Source of the DNA: an uncultured Lachnospiraceae bacterium
Lineage (GTDB): Bacteria > Bacillota > Clostridia > Lachnospirales > Lachnospiraceae
Assembly (NCBI GenBank): GCA_902765725.1
Contig: CACXAT010000005.1
Coordinates: 1-64,000 of the forward strand
Reading direction: 5' to 3'
DNA: 64,000 bases
Positions within the stretch are counted from its first letter, which is position 1, and every line of letters begins with the position of its first letter. A program made the position numbers and the translations under genes. Below, piece after piece: positions 42,599 to 50,541 of the stretch. Below the pieces are notes generated by a model. That model saw nothing but the letters and a program-made list of their open reading frames with translations. It did no database searches and was not told where the DNA came from.

Positions 42599-42940
42599 AT
42601 GCAGGAGAAGAATAAAGAAGTAGTTCGCGCTCTGTATAAGGAATTCTTCAACGATCATATCGTGGAGTCGGCTGATAAGTATGTGCGTGAAGACTATATC
42701 CAGCACAATCCCGGCGTCGATCAGGGAAGAGAAGCTCTGAAGAGCGCATTTGCGCAGAAGTTCATCGAACATCCGGACTTTAAACTGGATATCAAGATGA
42801 TGGTGGCAGATGGAGACATGGTCTGGGTCTATCTGAAGAATGTGGATCCGGAAGGTAATACCAGGTGCCGCGTTGTTGATATGTACCGCCTGAAGGATGG
42901 GAAACTGGCAGAGCACTGGGATGTACTTCAGCCATGCTGA
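42599..42940 (+). CDS. NTF2-fold (SnoaL-like) small protein
   Basis: The 113-residue protein fits the SnoaL/NTF2-like fold: KEVVRALYKEFFN, YIQHNPGVDQGREALK, then MMVADGDMVWVYLK and VVDMYRLKDGKLAEHWDVLQ. Such proteins act as cyclases, isomerases, dehydratases or binding proteins for polyketide-like and other hydrophobic molecules. GGAGG lies ahead of the ATG at 42599. Its stop overlaps the ATG of the MFS gene, so the two are coupled. A role in cyclising or isomerising an aglycone intermediate is only a guess. Confidence 0.8.
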   Translation: MQEKNKEVVRALYKEFFNDHIVESADKYVREDYIQHNPGVDQGREALKSAFAQKFIEHPDFKLDIKMMVADGDMVWVYLKNVDPEGNTRCRVVDMYRLKDGKLAEHWDVLQPC

Positions 42941-44085
42941 GCAAAGATGAGCTGCGGATCGGCGGGAGCGTGTTCCTGGTCGCATTCTCCATCGGGCTGC
43001 ATCTGGTAGGCGTCGCACCGATCCTCGGAGTTCTCAATGAGGTCTATGCGGACAAAGGCACCGCGATGATCCAGATGCTCCAGACGATCCCCTATCTGAC
43101 TCTGATACTGGGATCCCTTCTGGTAGGGTGGCTTACACACCATATCAGCGTCAAGCGGCTGGAACTGATCAGCCTGCTGCTGATCGGAGTACTGGGGCTG
43201 ATTCCGTTTTTCTTCGTAAACTTCTGGATGCTGTTTGCCACACGTCTGCTGATCGGAATGGGATTCGGGGTGATCAGCCCGCTGAACAATACGATCATAA
43301 CCGTCGCCCTGCCGCCGGAGAAAAGAGCCGGGTTTATGGGACTGCATGTGGTCGCGATGGGGATTGGCGCCATGTCGGCCAGCCTGATCGGAGGCTTTCT
43401 GGCATCCATCCATTACAGATACTTCTTCCTGATCTATCTGATGGCATTCGCTGCATGGTTCTTCGTGCAGTTCACGATGAAGGATATCACCCCGAAGAGC
43501 GGAACATCGAAAGGCTCGCTCGGATACGGAAGACAGATCTGGCTTCTGTCGGCGTGCAGCTTCTTTCATACGATCCTGATTAATGCATTCAGCACCAATC
43601 TCGGGATCTATGTGCTTCAGAACCTGAAGATGGGAACCGGAACTGCCGGTGCGATCAACACGGTCAACTCCGTACTTGCCCTGCTCGTAGGGATATTCTT
43701 TGCGAAGATCTCCGGATTTTTCGGGAAATACACGATCGCTTTTGCCATTGGTGCCGCCGCTCTCGGATTCGGCTGTACTCTGGCTCTTCCCGGGATCGCC
43801 GGGATCACTCTCGCATCCGCAAGCTGCGGTATCTCACTGAGCTGCTTCCAGGCCGGATGCATGCAGCGCATCTCCATGGCTGTACCGCCCGATGAGGTGG
43901 CCGGGGCAGGAGGCGTCTTCTCTGTGGCCGGCAGCATCGGAGGTCTGATCGGACCGATCGTACTGGGATATGCCGCGGCACTGCTGGGCGGAAACACCCC
44001 GGTTCATCAGTTCACGGCAGCTTTTGCGGGATTTGCCGCTCTGTTTGCCGCGACGCTGGTACTGGTCAGGAAAGAAACGGCATAA
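42934..44085 (+). CDS. Major facilitator superfamily transporter
   Basis: The 383-residue protein has about 12 hydrophobic spans, an MFS loop after span 2 (VGWLTHHISVKRLE) and RLLIGMGFGVISPLNNT in span 4. It is similar in size and style to the MFS protein at 3615. Expected role: import of glycosides or export of phenolic products. The ATG lies inside the end of the NTF2-fold gene, without a strong ribosome binding site, pointing to translational coupling. Confidence 0.8.
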   Translation: MLSKDELRIGGSVFLVAFSIGLHLVGVAPILGVLNEVYADKGTAMIQMLQTIPYLTLILGSLLVGWLTHHISVKRLELISLLLIGVLGLIPFFFVNFWMLFATRLLIGMGFGVISPLNNTIITVALPPEKRAGFMGLHVVAMGIGAMSASLIGGFLASIHYRYFFLIYLMAFAAWFFVQFTMKDITPKSGTSKGSLGYGRQIWLLSACSFFHTILINAFSTNLGIYVLQNLKMGTGTAGAINTVNSVLALLVGIFFAKISGFFGKYTIAFAIGAAALGFGCTLALPGIAGITLASASCGISLSCFQAGCMQRISMAVPPDEVAGAGGVFSVAGSIGGLIGPIVLGYAAALLGGNTPVHQFTAAFAGFAALFAATLVLVRKETA

Positions 44086-44123
44086 GCCGTCATATGATTA
44101 TGAAAGAAACGGCAGCTGCCGTT
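44070..44123 (+). repeat. 13-bp direct repeat and 16-bp palindrome ahead of the FeS oxidoreductase gene
   Basis: GAAAGAAACGGCA occurs at 44070-44082 and 44102-44114, 32 bp apart. The second copy leads into the perfect palindrome AACGGCAGCTGCCGTT (44108-44123); the first leads into ACGGCATAAGCCGT. Both halves recall the ACGG of the operon operator but lack its AT-rich centre. They may form hairpins between the MFS and FeS genes. Confidence 0.5.
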
Positions 44124-44148
44124 CAATAAATGAAACAAGGAGGTTACT

Positions 44149-46263
44149 ATGGCAGTTATCACCATTGACGGGGTAAAGCTGAATGTACCGGATGGAGCGA
44201 ATGTCCTTGACTGTGCTCTTGAGAACGGCATCTACATTCCCCACCTGTGTCATCACAAGGACCTGAATCCGCTTGGATCCTGCCGGATGTGCATCGTTGA
44301 GGTCGAGGGTCAGGAAGGCGTGGTGACATCCTGTACGCTGAAGGCGAAGGACGGACTGGTCATCCGCACACAGTCGGATGAGATCAAGCGTCTGCGGATG
44401 CTGGCCCTGGAACTGCTTCTGGCAGGCCATCCGGAAGACTGCTCGACATGTCCCAAGTACGGAAACTGCGAGCTGCAGATGCTGATCCAGTACATCGGAC
44501 CGAAGACCGGACGCCTGAAGATGCGCGTCAAGGGCTTTAAGGAGAATACCGCGAATCCGCTGCTGGTCCATGACATGAACCGCTGCGTTCTGTGCGGACG
44601 CTGTGTGCGCGCCTGCAATGAGCTTCGCGGAGTCAAGGTCCTGGATTATCACAAGAGAGGCATGGAGACCTATGTCGGCACCCTGCACGACAAGCTGCTG
44701 GCTGATGCCAACTGCCGTTTCTGCCAGGCCTGTGCGGAAGTATGTCCGACCGGCACCATCCGTGACAAACTGGCAACGACCGAGAAGAAGAGAGAGGACT
44801 ACATCGTTCCCTGCAAGGCAGAGTGTCCTGCCCATGCAGAGATCCCGCGTTATCTGAGAGCGGCGAAGGAAGGCGACATGGAGAAGGCCATCGCCATCAT
44901 CCGTGAGAAGCTTCCGATTCCCCGCATCCTGGGCTATATCTGCACACAGGCCTGCGCGACCCAGTGTAAGAGAAATTGCCTGTCAGATCCGATGTCGATC
45001 CGTCTGATCAAGCGCTATGCTGCGGATAAGGATATCGAGCACAAGTGGAGAGCAAGATCCAAGCAGCTGCCCGATACCGGCAAGAAGGTATGCGTCGTCG
45101 GCGCAGGTCCTGCCGGACTGTCAGCAGCTTACTACCTGCGCAAGCAGGGACATGACGTCACCATCAAGGAAGCACTGCCCACCGCAGGCGGCACCACTGC
45201 ATACGGAATCCCTGCATACCGTCTTCCGAGGGATGTCATCGCAGAGGAAGTAAAGATCATCGAAGAGCAGGGCGTCAAGATCGAGTGCAATACCAAGGTC
45301 ACGAAGCCTGCAGAGCTTCTGAATGAATATGACGCTGTTCTGATGGCAGTCGGCGGAACCGTCGGTGTCCGTCTGGGAATGCCCGGCAACGATCTTCCCG
45401 GAGTTCTCCTCAATGCAGATTTCCTGCGTAACTGCTCCATGGGCAAGGAGACTGGCATGGGCAAGCACGTAATCGTCCTTGGCGGCGGCAACGTAGCATT
45501 TGACTGCGCAAGGTCTGCGGTCCGTCTGGGAGCTGAGAGCGTCCATCTTGCCTGCCTGGAGGCACGCGAGAAGATGACAGCGGATGACGAAGAGATCGAG
45601 CAGGCACAGGAAGAAGGCGTCGTAGTCCATCCCGGACAGACCTTCGAGCGGATCACCGGCGAGGACCATGTGACCGGTGTTGATTTCATGAAGGTGAAGG
45701 CGTTCTACTTCGACGAGAACCGCAGGGCGGTGATCGAGAAGGAAGAGGGATCTGAACTTCACATCGAGGGCGATACGGTCATCTTCGCGACCGGACAGAA
45801 GCCGGATCTGAATGAGGAGTCCGGATTCAAGCTGTTCCGCGGAGCATGGATCGTGGTCAATGACAACACGAACGACAAGCAGACTTCCATCCCCGGCATC
45901 TTCGCGGCAGGCGACTGTGTATACGGAACCAAATCCGTTGTCATGGCAGTTCAGTCCGGAAGAGAGGCAGCAAGCCAGATCGACAAGTATCTGGGCGGCG
46001 ACGGCGACATCTCCGAGGTTCTCGTGGATGACAAGCCGGGCGATCCCTACATCGGCGTGATCGAGGGCTTCGCAAATGAGAAGGCCTGCCAGCCGAAGAT
46101 CGATCCTGCGGAAGAGAGGAAAGACAATTTCCGTCTCTTCGACCATGGTATCTGTGATGAAGATATCTGCAAGGAAGCCGGCCGCTGCCTGCAGTGTGAC
46201 CTGAGACTGCAGATTCACCGTCCGCACACCTGGGGTGATTACGCGGATTCAAAGGAGGCGTGA
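44149..46263 (+). CDS. FeS/FAD oxidoreductase: NuoG-like N-terminus fused to a GltD-like NAD(P)H dehydrogenase
   Basis: The 704-residue protein begins with a 2Fe-2S ferredoxin domain (CHHKDLNPLGSCRMC). The NuoG-type His/Cys motif HPEDCSTCPKYGNC follows, then two 4Fe-4S motifs (CVLCGRCVRAC and CRFCQACAEVCP). From about residue 225 it is GltD/NfnB-like, with an extra cysteine-rich segment, an FAD motif (VVGAGPAGLSAAYYL) and an NAD(P) motif (VLGGGNVAFDCA). It should move electrons between NAD(P)H and a FeS chain in the cytoplasm. AAGGAGG precedes the start. The next gene follows directly and is its likely partner. Confidence 0.83.
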   Translation: MAVITIDGVKLNVPDGANVLDCALENGIYIPHLCHHKDLNPLGSCRMCIVEVEGQEGVVTSCTLKAKDGLVIRTQSDEIKRLRMLALELLLAGHPEDCSTCPKYGNCELQMLIQYIGPKTGRLKMRVKGFKENTANPLLVHDMNRCVLCGRCVRACNELRGVKVLDYHKRGMETYVGTLHDKLLADANCRFCQACAEVCPTGTIRDKLATTEKKREDYIVPCKAECPAHAEIPRYLRAAKEGDMEKAIAIIREKLPIPRILGYICTQACATQCKRNCLSDPMSIRLIKRYAADKDIEHKWRARSKQLPDTGKKVCVVGAGPAGLSAAYYLRKQGHDVTIKEALPTAGGTTAYGIPAYRLPRDVIAEEVKIIEEQGVKIECNTKVTKPAELLNEYDAVLMAVGGTVGVRLGMPGNDLPGVLLNADFLRNCSMGKETGMGKHVIVLGGGNVAFDCARSAVRLGAESVHLACLEAREKMTADDEEIEQAQEEGVVVHPGQTFERITGEDHVTGVDFMKVKAFYFDENRRAVIEKEEGSELHIEGDTVIFATGQKPDLNEESGFKLFRGAWIVVNDNTNDKQTSIPGIFAAGDCVYGTKSVVMAVQSGREAASQIDKYLGGDGDISEVLVDDKPGDPYIGVIEGFANEKACQPKIDPAEERKDNFRLFDHGICDEDICKEAGRCLQCDLRLQIHRPHTWGDYADSKEA

Positions 46264-46265
46264 AG

Positions 46266-47468
46266 ATGAGTGCATATGCAAACGCAAAGGCTCTCGGAAG
46301 AGACGCCGTTCTGGACAAGATTGCAGCCCTGGATCTGTATGAGTCAGGCGTGTATCGTGAAAAGATGACAGACCACATCGCGAAGGCGAAGGCTGCGGCT
46401 GAAGAAGAAGGCGTGCAGCTGGACGTTGTCGCGGCCCTGAACAATGCGGATACCGATATGGTGTATCTGCAGCTGCTCAGAGAGGTTCCGGAGAAGGTTC
46501 TGGAGGGCTGTGCCATCGCAGCCCTGGCAGCAGGCGCTCAGAAGGCTGTCCTGACGGTTCCGGAGAAAGAAGGGGAGCTCGCCGCGTCTCTGCGTGAGAA
46601 GGCAGAGGAACTGGGCGTGGAAGTGGTCTGCGAGTTTATCAATATCAGAAAGAACCAGACCAACCTTCTGGTGCACCTCGCATCCTGCGCGGACCTGGCA
46701 GACGCTTTCGCGGATTCCTATGAGCCCGGCATCTGTGTCAGCATCAATGGAGAGCCGCTGAAGAAGGTACCGGCCGACGCGAAGGTATCGGATGTAGTGG
46801 ATCTGACCGGAGCGAAAGCGGTTCAGGTCGGGTACGCATACTATACTCCCGAGGAGTGCAGCGCCACTGTCGGCGAACTGAATCCTGCAAATGGTGTGAT
46901 CCGCGTCCTTACGGACAAGAACTGTATCGTGGATGACGCTGCGAAGAAGACCCTTGCCTGCAAGGCGCAGAGCTGCGGTAAATGCGTATTCTGCCGCGAG
47001 GGACTGATCCAGCTTGAGTTCATGCAGAATGAGGTGACCCAGGGAAGAGGCAAGATGGAATTCCTGGATCTGACCAGTGAGATCGGCGAGGCCATGTGCT
47101 ACTCGACTCCCTGTTCCATGGGACAGCAGAGCGCGAAGATCTCCCTCAGCGCCATGAGCAAGTTCGCGGGCGAATATGAAGCCCACATCAAGAAAAAGAA
47201 CTGCCCGGCAGGAGTCTGCCAGGCATTCGTAATGATCTATATCGATCCGACAGCGTGCACAGGCTGCGGAGACTGTATGGATGTATGTCCGAAGGACTGC
47301 ATCGAAGGTAAGCCGAAGTTCATCCATATGATCGACGAGTTTGAATGTGACCGCTGCGGCAAGTGTGTGGAGGCATGCGAAGAAGAGTGCATCCATATCA
47401 CGACCGGCAAGGTGCCGAAGCTTCCGGACCGCCTGACGAAGGTCGGCAAGTTCAAGAAGAGGCGTTAA
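46266..47468 (+). CDS. NuoF-C-terminal-like FeS protein with two 4Fe-4S ferredoxin motifs
   Basis: The 400-residue protein ends with two 4Fe-4S motifs (CTGCGDCMDVCPKDC and CDRCGKCVEACEEEC). Before these is the NuoF-type FeS segment CGKCVFCREGLIQLEF and an SLBB-like region. The FMN/NADH-binding Gly-rich motif of true NuoF is not visible; residues 1-130 are helical and unassigned. It therefore looks like an adaptor that passes electrons from the upstream FAD protein to an acceptor, possibly the flavoprotein at 40978. The start at 46266 has AGGAGG 7 bases upstream. Its TAA overlaps the stop of the opposing esterase gene. Confidence 0.78.
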   Translation: MSAYANAKALGRDAVLDKIAALDLYESGVYREKMTDHIAKAKAAAEEEGVQLDVVAALNNADTDMVYLQLLREVPEKVLEGCAIAALAAGAQKAVLTVPEKEGELAASLREKAEELGVEVVCEFINIRKNQTNLLVHLASCADLADAFADSYEPGICVSINGEPLKKVPADAKVSDVVDLTGAKAVQVGYAYYTPEECSATVGELNPANGVIRVLTDKNCIVDDAAKKTLACKAQSCGKCVFCREGLIQLEFMQNEVTQGRGKMEFLDLTSEIGEAMCYSTPCSMGQQSAKISLSAMSKFAGEYEAHIKKKNCPAGVCQAFVMIYIDPTACTGCGDCMDVCPKDCIEGKPKFIHMIDEFECDRCGKCVEACEEECIHITTGKVPKLPDRLTKVGKFKKRR

Positions 47469-48244
47469 TCCTGGCGGAGCAGCCACTCAATGGCACTTTT
47501 CAAAGCTCCGTTCCAGTAATCCCAGCTGTGATCGCCCTCTGTGATATGGCAGGGGGCGGTAAAGCCCAGGGATGCGGCATACTGTGAGTACTCCAGGGAC
47601 GTTTTGCAGAAAAAGTCATCCTGGCCGCATGCGAAGTAGAGCTCAGGCTTTTCACTCTCCGTGGGGAATGTGTCAAACACGGTCCGAAGGTCATACTCGC
47701 TGCCGCGCAGCGTGCGCGGATGGGCAAAGGCCGGCGGGATCAGAGCAGGCACCGCAGTTTTGACAAAGGCTGCCGAGAAGCGGATGTCGAGCGCACCGGA
47801 CAGGATAACACATCTTGAGAACAGCTCCGGATGGCGGAGGGCAGTATGGAGACTTCCGTAACCGCCCATGGAATACCCGCCGATGAAGGTATCCTCCCTC
47901 CGGTCAGAGAGAGGAAGCAGGGAGCGCATGGCAGGAAGAAGTTCCTGCGTCAGGAAGGTCTCGTACCCGGCGCCGGGAGTAAAGTCCAGCCAGAAGGAAT
48001 TGCCGCCTTCCGGGAGGATCAGGGCGATGTTGTATTCGTCCGCGTACCGCGCGGCGGAGGAGTTCATCAGTATATCCTCGGGGCCATTCTGCATACCGTG
48101 CAGAAAGAGCAGCGTCCTGCAGGCCCGGGGAAACGGTGAACTGCCTGGAACCTGTTCAAGTCCTGTCTTTGACGGGATCAGGACATGGATCCGGGTGTTG
48201 GTGCCAAGAACTTTGGACGGATAGTGAATCGTAAGGTGCGTCAT
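47465..48244 (-). CDS. Esterase D / acetyl esterase-type alpha/beta hydrolase
   Basis: The 259-residue protein has FLHGMQNGPEDIL near the oxyanion hole, the nucleophile elbow GGYSMGGYG and a late His in TEGDHSWDYW; an Asp in ACGQDDFF completes a triad. It resembles the tributyrin/feruloyl esterase group (EstA/FrnE style) that removes acyl groups from plant glycosides. No signal peptide. AAGGGAG precedes the ATG at 48244. It sits alone on the minus strand between plus-strand operons. Confidence 0.82.
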   Translation of the reverse strand: MTHLTIHYPSKVLGTNTRIHVLIPSKTGLEQVPGSSPFPRACRTLLFLHGMQNGPEDILMNSSAARYADEYNIALILPEGGNSFWLDFTPGAGYETFLTQELLPAMRSLLPLSDRREDTFIGGYSMGGYGSLHTALRHPELFSRCVILSGALDIRFSAAFVKTAVPALIPPAFAHPRTLRGSEYDLRTVFDTFPTESEKPELYFACGQDDFFCKTSLEYSQYAASLGFTAPCHITEGDHSWDYWNGALKSAIEWLLRQD

Positions 48245-48351
48245 ATACAGTCTCCCTTCCGGTTTTTCCTGTGGATGGTGATTAGTATAGCACATTTATG
48301 AATATGTAACTTGCAGTGAACAATCATTACTATCAAGGAGGAACAGATTCT

Positions 48352-49653
48352 ATGAGCATTACAAAGGTGGGCAAGTATATGAGAAGCGTCTCCATCATCG
48401 GTGTAGGATGCACGCCTTTCATGTACACAGTCGACAACCCGGAGACCGACGGCCTTACAGAAGGCGAGATGTTCGGGTATGCTGCCCTTCAGGCAATGGA
48501 AGATGCCGGAGTGAATCCCAGAGACGTGGATTTCTATTTCCATGGACAGGCAAGCCCTCTTGCAGGATCCAACTATCTGACCCCGAATATCCAGATCGGA
48601 AACTGGTTCGGTATGAAGGGTAAGGCTTCCATCCATCATTCAGAGGCCTGCTGCACAGGTTACTATGCACTGGAACAGGCTGTGAATGCGGTCGCTTCCG
48701 GTAAGTACAACTGTGTGCTCTCGGGCTGTGTGGAATTCGGTGACTGCAATGCGGTTCCGAACCATCCGTACAAGAGAGAGAAGGTTCCGATGGAGAAGTT
48801 CCTGCAGACAACAGCGTGGCTGTATGACCGCAATTACTGCAGAAGCATGATGGCAGGCCAGGAGCTGATCTACGATGACGCTGCTGAGTATTATAAGAGA
48901 ACCAACGGACTGACCGATGAAGAGATGGATGACACCCTGTGCTGGATGTCCATCAACAACAGAAAGAATGCTTCCAAGTGCGAACTCGCGATCGAGCGCA
49001 AGACCTATGATGAGATCGCCAAGGAGCATGGCTTCAACAGCGCGATCGAGTATATGAAGAGCCCGTTCAATCCGAGAACCGGTGATTTTCTGCGTATGTC
49101 CGGCATCGAGATCAAGTGCGACGGCGCGGCAGCAGTGCTGGTCTGCGCGACCGACATGATCGAAGAGCTGACCCACGGCAAGATGCAGCATAAGCCGATC
49201 GAAGTCCTCGGTGTAGGCTGCGGCGCCTATGAGGCAACCAACCCCCACTTTGAGATCCGCGCAACGGAAGAAGCTGTTGAGCAGGTCTATGATGTGACCG
49301 GAGTCAAGCCGGAAGAGATCGACATCTTCTACGCCAACGACTTCATCATTACTTCCCACCTGGTAGCGGCAGAGATCGCCGGATATCTTCCGAAGGGAGA
49401 AGGATGGAAATACATCTGTGAAGGCAGAACTGCTTATGACGGAGACAAGCCGATCAACACGAACGGCGGAAGAACCTCCTTCGGACATGCCCATGCGGCG
49501 TCCGGACTGGCAGACCTGTATGAATGCGTACACCAGATGCGTGGTGACTGCGGTGAGCGTCAGGTGAAGAAGCTTCCGAAGACTGCGATGCTTCGCGGCT
49601 ACGGCGGCGCTCAGAATATCTGCACCTACATTATCCGCACCAAGGAAGACTGA
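48352..49653 (+). CDS. Thiolase-superfamily (SCP2-thiolase-like) enzyme, set 2
   Basis: The 433-residue protein is a paralogue of the one at 11623. It keeps the double Cys (100-101 in SEACCTGYYALEQAV) and His379 (NGGRTSFGHAHAASG); the middle motif reads ANDFIITS. Sequence between residues 125 and 190 differs most from set 1, so substrate choice probably differs. Expected chemistry: acyl transfer or C-C bond cleavage/formation on CoA- or ACP-bound substrate with the DUF35 partner. AAGGAGG precedes the ATG at 48352. DUF35, ACP and butyrate kinase genes follow. Confidence 0.8.
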   Translation: MSITKVGKYMRSVSIIGVGCTPFMYTVDNPETDGLTEGEMFGYAALQAMEDAGVNPRDVDFYFHGQASPLAGSNYLTPNIQIGNWFGMKGKASIHHSEACCTGYYALEQAVNAVASGKYNCVLSGCVEFGDCNAVPNHPYKREKVPMEKFLQTTAWLYDRNYCRSMMAGQELIYDDAAEYYKRTNGLTDEEMDDTLCWMSINNRKNASKCELAIERKTYDEIAKEHGFNSAIEYMKSPFNPRTGDFLRMSGIEIKCDGAAAVLVCATDMIEELTHGKMQHKPIEVLGVGCGAYEATNPHFEIRATEEAVEQVYDVTGVKPEEIDIFYANDFIITSHLVAAEIAGYLPKGEGWKYICEGRTAYDGDKPINTNGGRTSFGHAHAASGLADLYECVHQMRGDCGERQVKKLPKTAMLRGYGGAQNICTYIIRTKED

Positions 49654-49669
49654 GAGGGGGAAGAGGACT

Positions 49670-50089
49670 ATGGCAGTAAAACTCGAAGCGGTTACGAGGA
49701 CATTCTACGAGAACCTGGAAAAGGGTAAGATCATGGGCAAGAAGTGCAAGGACTGCGGAGCTATGGAGTTCCCGCCCCGCCTTGCCTGCAATACCTGCGG
49801 AAGCACCAACATGGAGTGGGCAGAGATCTCCGGAAAAGCGACGATGCATTCGATCGTTCTCCCGGCGCAGCTCTCCTCCAAGCCGGAGTACGCTCCCCTG
49901 AAGCCGTTTGCGTATGGTGAGATCCATCTGGAAGAAGGATCCCAGTTCAATGGAGTTGTCCGCGGGATCAATAAGAAGAAGAGAAGAGTTCTGGTCGATA
50001 AGCTTCCGATCAATGTGACAGCAGCGATCTACCAGAGAGATGGATACAAGACAGTTGTATTTGACCTGGATGAAGGACAGTGCGACTGA
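49670..50089 (+). CDS. DUF35 OB-fold / zinc-ribbon protein, partner of thiolase set 2
   Basis: The 139-residue protein has CKDCG...CNTCG (residues about 23-41) as a zinc ribbon, then an OB-fold. The ribbon is nearly the same as in the protein at 12924 (AMEFPPRLACNTCG against AIEFPPHHACNTCG), so the two are paralogues. It should form a complex with the thiolase-like protein just upstream, 16 bases away. GAGGGGG serves as a loose ribosome binding site. Confidence 0.85.
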   Translation: MAVKLEAVTRTFYENLEKGKIMGKKCKDCGAMEFPPRLACNTCGSTNMEWAEISGKATMHSIVLPAQLSSKPEYAPLKPFAYGEIHLEEGSQFNGVVRGINKKKRRVLVDKLPINVTAAIYQRDGYKTVVFDLDEGQCD

Positions 50090-50216
50090 TCGAGTCCAGC
50101 CGAAGCCGGGTATGTACCGGCATATAACCCAGTCAGTCAGGACCGCTTCGCTGCACATGACAGAGGAAGCAGGACCCGGACTATACATGAATTACAATAC
50201 ATAAAGGAGAATCATC

Positions 50217-50456
50217 ATGGACAGAAAAGAACTGGAAGCTATCGTTATCAAGGCAGTTGCAACGATCTATGGAAAGGATGAGTCTGAACTCTCCATGGAT
50301 ACCAATATCAAGGAAGAGCTTGGCGGCGCATCTGTCAAGATGGTCGGACTGACCGCAGCGATCGAGGAAGAGACCGATGCAATGGTAGAGCTTCAGGTCG
50401 CATCTGCCTGCGAGACCCTTGGCGATCTGGTAGACGCAGTAGAGGATGAGCTGTAA
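50217..50456 (+). CDS. Acyl carrier protein-like, set 2
   Basis: The 79-residue acidic helical protein carries the attachment-site serine at S39 in ELGGASVK, where Asp-Ser-Leu of normal ACPs reads Ala-Ser-Val. The helix pattern (TAAIEEETDAMVEL) fits an ACP. Together with set 1 this shows both ACPs have lost the conserved Asp, so they may need a special transferase or use no pantetheine. AAGGAG precedes the ATG. The 127-base gap before it has no recognised gene. Confidence 0.75.
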   Translation: MDRKELEAIVIKAVATIYGKDESELSMDTNIKEELGGASVKMVGLTAAIEEETDAMVELQVASACETLGDLVDAVEDEL

Positions 50457-50475
50457 TTTATAACTAAGAAGGCAT

Positions 50476-50517
50476 GCCCCCGTTCCGGACGCACAGACTG
50501 TGTGCCGGAGCGGGGGC
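50476..50517 (+). repeat. Long hairpin between ACP and butyrate kinase genes
   Basis: GCCCCCGTTCCGG and CCGGAGCGGGGGC pair over 13 positions (one wobble), extended inward by CGCACA/TGTGTG. No T-run follows, so it is likely an mRNA stability or attenuation element rather than a full terminator. Confidence 0.6.
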
Positions 50518-50541
50518 GGAATTGATTCAGAGAGGACAAAT

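Noticed and set aside
40681..42651. Minus-strand frame of 656 codons opposite the DgpA-like and FAD reductase genes
   Set aside because: It runs across two real genes and the gap between them with no domain pattern.
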